From positions 29,086,035 through 29,150,034 of the forward strand of contig JAQNBH010000015.1 of the NCBI GenBank assembly GCA_028752905.1: 64,000 nucleotides of DNA. Reading direction: 5' to 3'. The notes under the pieces were generated by a model. It ran no database searches and was not told the DNA's origin. It saw nothing but the letters and a program-made list of their open reading frames with translations. Made by a program: the position numbers and the translations under genes. The stretch is from Cladorhizidae sp. MBARI D1340-BT2 (lineage: Eukaryota > Porifera > Demospongiae > Poecilosclerida > Cladorhizidae). Positions 56,413-64,000 of this stretch are shown piece by piece (within the stretch, counting starts at the first letter, position 1; each line of letters begins with the position of its first letter).

Positions 56413-57789
56413 TGCTGGAGAGGAGGAATAGCCAAAGAATTATCAAAGCCGGTAAAGTGATCCCTCATCTAGTGTCGACATGCCACCCCTGTGTGGCCTG
56501 CAAAGTCCTGGCAAAGATGAATCATATGGGCTCTTTCCCCAAATATTGCAGGTGAAGCCTTTGAGCAATGACAACACTCCCACGGACCAGCAGAGGAGGG
56601 AAGTCCCAAACAGCATCAACAACATACATGTACCTCACCACATGATACGGAGCCTTATAGCATACCACTTCATGGCTCCCTTCTGGGAAGCACATGCCTC
56701 AGCTTGTCGAGGTACTGCTTAGTTTCCCCATTCCTACCATCCACACTTATTCTGTCCTGTCTCAATCTTGACACTGCTCAAGGATTCATCTTGGAAAGAA
56801 CCTAATGCGGTGAGCTTACAGCCACCCAGCGGTGGAATATAAAATGGAGGGTTAGGCTTCACCGACTGTCAGGCTTGATAATGTTCTGACTAACCTTTCC
56901 ACATCATCTTGATTTCTTGGCTGTGACTGCTGATCCTGGATCATCAGTGGCTCTCGACATGTTTGAAACAGAGAATGAACAAGGATGTCTTCAAGGAGAG
57001 ATCCAACACTGTGTAGCTCATATATTCCAAGTTAAATGAACAAGAATGCCTTCTGGAGAGATCCAACACTGTGTGGCTCATATATTCCATATGAAGATAA
57101 ATGAACAAGGATGCCTTCAAGAGAGATCCAACACTGTGTGGCTAATATATTCCATATGAAGTTAAAAACTTGCAATGCAGATAAGCATTGCTAATTGCAA
57201 AGTCATATCCCCGATGGTTGTTCAGAAGCAGACCTGCCTTGTAGCCATCTGCTCCACCAGACCATATCTGTAGGAAGGCAACGGAAATAGCTAGGAGGGT
57301 GTCAAGTGCTTTACTATGAATATAATACCGAAAGAAGCTCATTTTTGCTCCAGTTGGGGATTTTTTTTGAGTATTTTGAGGAAAAACTGTCTGAAGTAGC
57401 TCATTCTTGTCAAAATGGGCACATTAGCTTCCTTTTCAGCAATTATGAATATGATACTCTTTCTACTCTAAATGACAGAACACTGCTTTTGGTGAAAAAT
57501 TTCTCTAATTAAACAGATAGAAGAGACATTTTTAAAGTGTTTTTCGAGTTCCTCTGGTTAAGGGAGAGATGGCACACGTACACACGCTCTGTCCGTGTGC
57601 TTGTCAAATTTTGAAAAGCAGTTACTGTAAAACTAAAGTGACCTCAGTCTGACCTTGCCAATTCCACCACTCTATGTTGGTGATGGTAAGGTTTCCAGCT
57701 TGGCTCCTCTCTAGACTTGCAGAGAAACTGGTTACTTGCAGCTGCTGCCCCATCACCAAAAGCTTCCACCTATAAACTAGCAGAAAGCT
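56413..57789. other. Mostly unique DNA
   Basis: Three roughly 62-bp tandem copies (GAGAGATCCAACACTGTGTG) at 56,979-57,160; dispersed family C at 57,618-57,700. A minus-strand frame at 57,142-57,342 (IWSGGADGYKAGLLLNNHRG after acceptor TTCCTACAG) could be an exon of something unrecognised. Confidence 0.5.
57618..57700 (-). repeat. Dispersed repeat family C, copy 2
   Basis: Reverse complement of 14,305-14,390 with few differences (TAAAGTGACCTCAGTCTGAC, CAATTCCACCACTCTATGTT). Confidence 0.6.
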
Positions 57790-60259
57790 GCTCTCCACTC
57801 TCACTGCACTCCACTCTCACTGCACTCCACTCTCTCACTGCACTCCACTCTCACTCCACTCTCACTGCACTCCACTCTCACTGCTCTCCACTCTCACTGC
57901 TCTCCACTCTCACTGCTCTCCACTCTCACTGCACTCCACTCTCACTGCACTCCACTCTCACTGCTCTCCACTCTCACTGCTCTCCACTCTCACTGCTCTC
58001 CACTCTCACTGCTCTCCACTCTCACTGCTCTCCACTCTCACTGCTCTCCACTCTCACTGCACTCCACTCTCACTGCACTCCACTCTCACTGCACTCCACT
58101 CTCACTGCTCTCCACTCTCACTGCTCTCCACTCTCACCGCTCTCCACTCTCACCGCTCTCCACTCTCACTGCTCTCCACTCTCACTGCACTCCACTCTCA
58201 CTGCACTCCACTCTCACTCCACTCTCACTGCACTCCACTCTCACTGCACTCCACTCTCACTGCTCTCCACACCCACTGCACTCCACTCTCACTGCTCTCC
58301 ACTCTCACTGCACTCCACTCTCACTGCTCTCCACTCTCACTGCACTCCACTCTCACTGCTCTCCACTCTCACTGCACTCCACTCTCACTGCTCTCCACTC
58401 TCACTGCACTCTCACTGCACTCCACTCTCACTGCTCTCCACTCTCACTGCTCTCCACTCTCACTGCTCTCCACTCTCACTGCACTCCACTCTCACTGCTC
58501 TCCACTCTCACTGCTCTCCACTCTCACTGCTCTCCACTCTCACTGCACTCCACTCTCACTGCTCTCCACTCTCACTGCACTCCACTCTCACTGCTCTCCA
58601 CTCTCACTGCACTCCACTCTCACTGCTCTCCACTCTCACTGCTCTCCACTCTCACTGCTCTCCACTCTCACTGCTCTCCACTCTCACTGCTCTCCACTCT
58701 CACTGCTCTCCACTCTCACTGCTCTCCACTCTCACTGCTCTCCACTCTCACTGCACTCCACTCTCACTGCTCTCCACTCTCACTGCTCTCCACTCTCACT
58801 GCTCTCCACTCTCACTGCACTCCACTCTCACTGCTCTCCACTCTCACTGCTCTCCACTCTCACTGCTCTCCACTCTCACTGCTCTCCACTCTCACTGCTC
58901 TCCACTCTCACTGCACTCCACTCTCACTGCTCTCCACTCTCACTGCTCTCCACTCTCACTGCTCTCCACTCTCACTGCACTCCACTCTCACTGCACTCCA
59001 CTCTCACTGCACTCCACTCTCACTGCTCTCCACTCTCACTGCTCTCCACTCTCACCGCTCTCCACTCTCACTGCTCTCCACTCTCACTGCTCTCCACTCT
59101 CACTGCTCTCCACTCTCACTGCTCTCCACTCTCACTGCTCTCCACTCTCACTGCTCTCCACTCTCACTGCTCTCCACTCTCACTGCTCTCCACTCTCACT
59201 GCACTCCACTCTCACTGCACTCTCACTGCTCTCCACTCTCACTGCACTCCACTCTCACTGCTCTCCACTCTCACTGCACTCCACTCTCACTGCTCTCCAC
59301 TCTCACTGCTCTCCACTCTCACTGCACTCCACTCTCACTGCACTCCACTCTCACTGCACTCCACTCTCACTGCTCTCCACTCTCACTGCTCTCCACTCTC
59401 ACTGCACTCCACTCTCACTGCTCTCCACTCTCACTGCTCTCCACTCTCACTGCACTCCACTCTCACTGCTCTCCACTCTCACTGCACTCCACTCTCACTG
59501 CTCTCCACTCTCACTGCACTCCACTCTCACTGCTCTCCACTCTCACTGCACTCCACTCTCACTGCTCTCCACTCTCACTGCTCTCCACTCTCACTGCACT
59601 CCACTCTCACTGCACTCTCACTGCTCTCCACTCTCACTGCACTCCACTCTCACTGCTCTCCACTCTCACTGCTCTCCACTCTCACTGCACTCCACTCTCA
59701 CTGCTCTCCACTCTCACTGCACTCCACTCTCACTGCTCTCCACTCTCTCGCTGCTCTCCACTCTCACTGCACTCCACTCTCACTGCACTCTCACTGCTCT
59801 CCACTCTCACTGCTCTCCACTCTCACTGCTCTCCACTCTCACTGCACTCCACTCTCACTGCACTCCACTCTCACTGCTCTCCACTCTCACTGCTCTCCAC
59901 TCTCACTGCACTCCACTCTCACTGCACTCCACTCTCACTGCTCTCCACTCTCACTGCACTCCACTCTCACTGCACTCCACTCTCACTGCTCTCCACTCTC
60001 ACTGCTCTCCACTCTCACTGCACTCCACTCTCACTGCACTCCACTCTCACTGCTCTCCACGCTCACTGCTCTCCACTCTCACTGCACTCCACTCTCACTG
60101 CTCTCCACTCTCACTGCTCTCCACTCTCACTGCACTCCACTCTCACTGCACTCCACTCTCACTGCTCTCCACTCTCACTGCTCTCCACTCTCACTGCACT
60201 CCACTCTCACTGCACTCCACTCTCACTGCTCTCCACTCTCACTGCTCTCCACTCTCACT
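57790..60259. repeat. 16-bp pyrimidine-rich minisatellite, about 155 copies
   Basis: Unit CTGCTCTCCACTCTCA, alternating irregularly with CTGCACTCCACTCTCA, a single T/A difference. Rare variants: CACCGCTC, CACACCCACTG, CTCTCGCTGC, and units shortened to CTGCACTCTCA. 13 of 16 bases on the plus strand are pyrimidines. A 16-bp period gives 16-residue frames that never stop (LLSTLTALHSHC), so the 848-codon frame here is an artefact. Confidence 0.98.
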
Positions 60260-61046
60260 GTAGAGCAGGCTAATGAAGTCACTCATCCTGTAGAGCAGAC
60301 TAATGAAGACACTCATCCTGTAGAGCAGGCTAATGAAGACACTCATCCTGTAGAGCAGGCTAATGAAGACACTCATCCTGTAGAGCAGGCTAATGAAGAC
60401 ACTCATCCTGTAGAGCAGCTAATGAAGACACTCATCCTGTAGAGCAGCTAATGAAGACACTCATCCTGTAGAGCAGGCTAATGAAGACACTCATCCTGTA
60501 GAGCATGCTAATGAAGACACTCATCCTGTAGAGCAGGCTAATGAAGTCACTCATCCTGTAGAGCAGCTAATGAAGACACTCATCCTGTAGAGCAGGCTAA
60601 TGAAGACACTCATCCTGTAGAGCAGTCTAATGAAGACACTCATCCTGTAGAGCAGGCTAATGAAGACACTCATCCTGTAGAGCAGGAGGCTAATGAAGAC
60701 ACTCATCCTGTAGAGCAGACTAATGAAGACACTCATCCTGTAGAGCAGGCTAATGAAGACACTCATCCTGTAGAGCAGGCTAATGAAGACACTCATCCTG
60801 TAGAGCAGGCTAATGAAGACACTGATCTGTAGAGCAGGCTAATGAAGACACTCATCCTGTAGAGCAGGCTAATGAAGACACTCATCCTGTATAGCAGGCT
60901 AATGAAGACACTCATCCTGTAGAGCAGGCTAATGAAGACACTCATCCTGTAGAGCAGGCTAATGAAGACACTCATCCTGTAGAGCAGGCTAATGAAGACA
61001 CTCATCCTGTAGAGTAGGCTAATGAAGACACTCATCCTGTAGAGCA
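60260..61046. repeat. 30-bp minisatellite
   Basis: Unit TAGAGCAGGCTAATGAAGAC + ACTCATCCTG, about 26 copies, with some 28-bp and 33-bp units. It abuts the 16-bp array without spacer: CACTG is followed directly by TAGAGCAGG. Confidence 0.97.
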
Positions 61047-61047
61047 G

Positions 61048-61300
61048 GGCCTCCTCTAGCCACAGATAGCAATTTCAACTATTAAACATTTTCCAATCAG
61101 GAACCACACTTGCAGCAAATCCACTTGTGCTGATTATGTAACTTGGGGGACGGCTAAACATTTGCAACTTTTTAATTTAAAGAAAGCGAGCACACAGAGA
61201 GAGCTATGTTTTGAGCGATATATATCTAATTCATACAGTGAAGTGTGAAATTGTTTATGGAGCTCTAAAGTCGTAACCACGAGTTTATTGGTGCTTGTAA
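61048..61300. repeat. Interspersed repeat family B, copy 3
   Basis: GGCCTCCTCTAGCCAC, GCGAGCACACAGAGAGAGCT, TTTTGAGCGATATATATC and TAACCACGAG match the order of blocks at 6,060-6,390. It starts exactly where the 30-bp array ends. Confidence 0.6.
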
Positions 61301-61397
61301 AAATGTTTTAGTTCCCCTTAAAGTATATATAAATGTTTACATTTCTTTACAAAATGATTTACTCACCTCTGAAGAAAAGACAAGTATAAAAAAATTT

Positions 61398-61580
61398 CTC
61401 AATGAACTCTCAGTTGACATCATTATAATCACTTCCTCAATAATCAACTTCAAATTATATTCACTTGATGTTTCATGCTCTAGCCTTCACCAGGAATAAT
61501 TCCAGATGAAGGCTAGAGCATCTAGTCGAAACGTCGAGTGAATACAATTTGAAGTTGATTATTGAGAAGGTGATTATAAT
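61398..61580. repeat. Palindromic repeat family A, copy
   Basis: TCAATAATCAACTTCAAATT on the left against AATTTGAAGTTGATTATTGA on the right; centre GCTCTAGCCTTCACCAGG / CAGATGAAGGCTAGAGC. The left side has an extra leader CTCAATGAACTCTCAGTTGA, also seen at 48,308 and 63,708. Confidence 0.88.
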
Positions 61581-61911
61581 TAAAAAAAGTTCACTTGAAT
61601 CACAAGGCAATCTCAAATTGTACGTGTCTATCAGTTCTTAGTATGTGCAAAGAAACTGAACAGCTACAGTCGTCTGTAAGTTCTTTGTCTTTTTCAAGCT
61701 CTTAGAGCCATGGAGAGCCATTGGCAATAAGTTAGTGTCATGTAACACAATGCAGGTTTGCTCTACTGGAAGAGACTCGGGAATGAAACCATGAACCACT
61801 TGGCTCGCTAAGGAGTGGTGGGAATGAACAATCCCTACAACTCCATGTAGGCATTCACTTATCAACCCCGTGGGTGAGACGTTGATAGGACTGGGATGAC
61901 ACTTTCCCAGG
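61581..61911. other. Unique DNA with an open minus-strand frame
   Basis: Minus strand 61,638-61,920 is open (SPINVSPTGLISECLHGVVG, later HGFIPESLPVEQTC, ending VQFLCTY and TAA). Composition is protein-like, but there is no recognised domain. It may be an exon or a retroelement scrap. Confidence 0.3.
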
Positions 61912-62918
61912 GGCACACTAGCAATGCTGAGAAGGTAACCTGACCACGCCACACCCACTAGCAATGCTGAGAAGGTAACGTAACCATGCCACACCCACTA
62001 TCAATGCTGAGAAGGTCACCTGACCATGCCACACCCACTAGCAATGCTGAGAAGGTAACGTGACCATTCCACACCCACTAGCAATGCTGAGAAGGTCACC
62101 TGACCATGCCACACCCACTAGCAATGCTGAGAAGGTAACGTGACCATGCCACACCCACTAGCAATGCTGAGAAGGTAACGTGACCATGCCACACCCACTA
62201 GCAATGCTGAGAAGGTAACGTGACCATGCCACACCCACTAGCAATGCTGAGAAGGTAACGTGACCATGCCACACCCACTAGCAATGCTGAGAAGGTAACG
62301 TGACCATGCCACACCCACTAGCAATGCTGAGAAGGTCACCTGACAATGCTAGCAATGCTGAGAAGGTAACCTGACCATGCCACACCCACTAGCAATGCTG
62401 AGAAGGTAACGTGACCATGCCACACCCACTAGCAATGCTGAGGTCACCTGACCATGCCACACCCACTAGCAATGCTGAGAAGGTAACATGACCATGCCAC
62501 ACCCACTAGCAATGCTGAGAAGGTAACGTGACCATGCCACACCCACTAGCAATGCTGAGAAGGTCACCTGACCATGCTAGCAATGCTGAGAAGGTAACAT
62601 GACCATGCCACACCCACTAGCAATGCTGAGAAGGTAACCTGACCATGCCACACCCACTAGCAATGCTGAGGTCACCTGACCATGCCACACCCACTAGCAA
62701 TGCTGAGGTCACCTAACCATGCCACACCCACTAGCAATGCTGAGGTCAACGGCCATGCCACACCCACTAGCAATGCTGAGAAGGTAACGTGATCATGCCA
62801 CACCCACTAGCAATGCTGAGGTCACCTGACCATGCCACACCCACTAGCAATGCTGAGAAGGTAACCTGACCATGCCACACCCACTAGCAATGCTGAGAAG
62901 GTAACCTGACCATGCCTC
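61912..62918. repeat. 40-bp minisatellite
   Basis: Unit CCACACCCACTAGCAATGCT + GAGAAGGTAACGTGACCATG, about 25 copies. GTCACCTGACC and GTAACGTGACC forms alternate; some units lack AGAAGG or CCACACCCA. Confidence 0.96.
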
Positions 62919-64000
62919 ACATAACTTTGATGCAACTACTGCACATCCAATGACCTTCTAACAAATAGAAAGGGCTAACATCTTAAATAATATGGTAAAG
63001 TGTTGGGCTACATTGCCCGCAGGACAGTCCCGCATTCCACATCCTTGTCTCGCTGTCCAGCCAGCATGGCAAATAACCGGCAGTTTGCTTGGCTGCCTCT
63101 GCTTTGAATGACTTTGGTCAGGAGAAGCCTGTGCTAAATGATGGGTTGGTCTCCCCCGTAACCTGGCGAGTAGCTAGCTAGTAGAGTAAGCTCCACCCAC
63201 TGCAGCCGGTGTGACCTTTGCACTCCAGCTGCTAGCATTATTATGGCCATGCCTACTTCAATTCACAACACAAATTACTGGCTAATTTCTAGAACTGCTT
63301 CCCGATCAGTTTATCAGACATTTAAGTCCGTCAATATGTCCAATTCAGACGGAATCCTAGTCAGGTTTCACTAGAAAACAAGCACAAACTACTGCAGATG
63401 CCGAGACTGGGGAACAACCAAGTTTAATTAGCTGTGACTGAAGAAATATTCATGTTTTGTGAAATGGTCAGATACTGAAGAATGCCAGATATATCTAATA
63501 GTTGCAGGAAAGGTTGTGGCATCTGGAGGCAAGGATGGCTACCTCCACTGCCAGATATATCTAGGAAAGGTTGTCTGGAGGCAAGGATGGCTACCTCCAC
63601 TGCCATGAAGCCCAACTAACTGCACCTCAAACATGATCAGTGCATTTATTGACTATGAATTTAATACATTAGCTGTCCTGGGCTGCAGGTAAACACAACA
63701 AGCACTCAGAGAACTCTCAGTTGACATAAAATTATATACTCGCTTGACATTTCGACTAGATTCTCCATGCCCTTGCCTTCATCAGGAATAATCACAAGCG
63801 TTTGATTTCAAATTAGCCCTCCAGGCCCCCCTAGAGAGGTGTGCACGTGTCCATAGAATATGACAATCCTTACACATCCATCCTTGCCAGGAATATGATG
63901 ATCTTTACCAAACAACACAAACCCTATCTAGGAGCATGTGATCCATATAATCTCAGCTGATGATCCTTACCAAGAAACACAAACAACTTTACCTAGGAAC
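62919..64000. other. Unique DNA at the window end
   Basis: A roughly 58-bp tandem pair at 63,485-63,605 (GAAAGGTTGTCTGGAGGCAA type) and half a palindromic family A element at 63,705-63,792. No gene recognised. Confidence 0.5.

Noticed and set aside
57717..60263. 848-codon open frame of LLSTLTALHSHC-type repeats
   Set aside because: Consequence of a 16-bp tandem unit that has no stop in this frame; no domain, and the unit is purely repetitive DNA.
61638..61994. Minus-strand frame with SPTGLISECLHGVVG
   Set aside because: Possible exon, but no family, acceptor or neighbour supports it; its 5' part runs into the 40-bp minisatellite.

Overview
The window is animal (metazoan) nuclear DNA. It carries spliced genes with GT-AG introns, a calcium-activated potassium channel of the Slo type, the last exon of the deadenylase PAN2, a complete-looking DPH6 gene split over at least seven exons, and animal-type DNA transposons (piggyBac, pogo/Tigger, hAT) with non-LTR retrotransposon debris. 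AT-richness, a 55-bp first intron beside introns swollen by repeats, and frequent CCACACCCAC-type motifs suggest an early-branching invertebrate such as a sponge. That placement is inference; no species marker was seen.

Layout. 1-8 kb: a 54-bp and a 45-bp minisatellite, a possible terminal exon on the minus strand, a TTAA-flanked MITE set into the 45-bp array, and a 38-bp minisatellite. 8-31 kb: the minus-strand DPH6 gene. Its seven exons (23 to 265 nt) were found by joining phase-compatible pieces at 30.96, 30.88, 26.03, 19.75, 15.64, 13.89 and 8.32 kb. Its introns hold a broken Tigger element, a near-intact piggyBac element, a shorter relative of it, and about ten tandem arrays. 31-32 kb: a decayed nuclease-like fragment of the kind found beside reverse transcriptases. 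32-36 kb: featureless AT-rich DNA. 36.2-39.1 kb: a single-exon Slo-family channel on the minus strand. 39.2-43.6 kb: a TTAA-type MITE that itself contains a hAT element. 43.6-45.0 and 53.7-55.3 kb: two arms of a large imperfect inverted repeat; the right arm keeps the site as it was before the MITE inserted into the left arm. Between the arms lie the PAN2 last exon, a decayed LINE reverse transcriptase and a 28-bp minisatellite. 55-63 kb: four more long minisatellites (29, 16, 30 and 40 bp), two of which abut.

Tandem repeats make up roughly 30% of the window (my sum of array lengths, about 19 kb). Many have periods that stay open in several frames, so the longest open frames here (for example 848 codons at 57.7-60.3 kb) are repeat artefacts. 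The strongest gene calls are the Slo channel, DPH6 and the PAN2 exon. The main structural results are a palindromic repeat family with a 1.1-kb minisatellite grown inside its hairpin loop, a piggyBac lineage with an autonomous-type copy and a derivative 294 bp apart, and nested insertions that can be dated relative to one another. I found no convincing novel defence-like or operon-like system; the novelty lies in repeat and transposon architecture.
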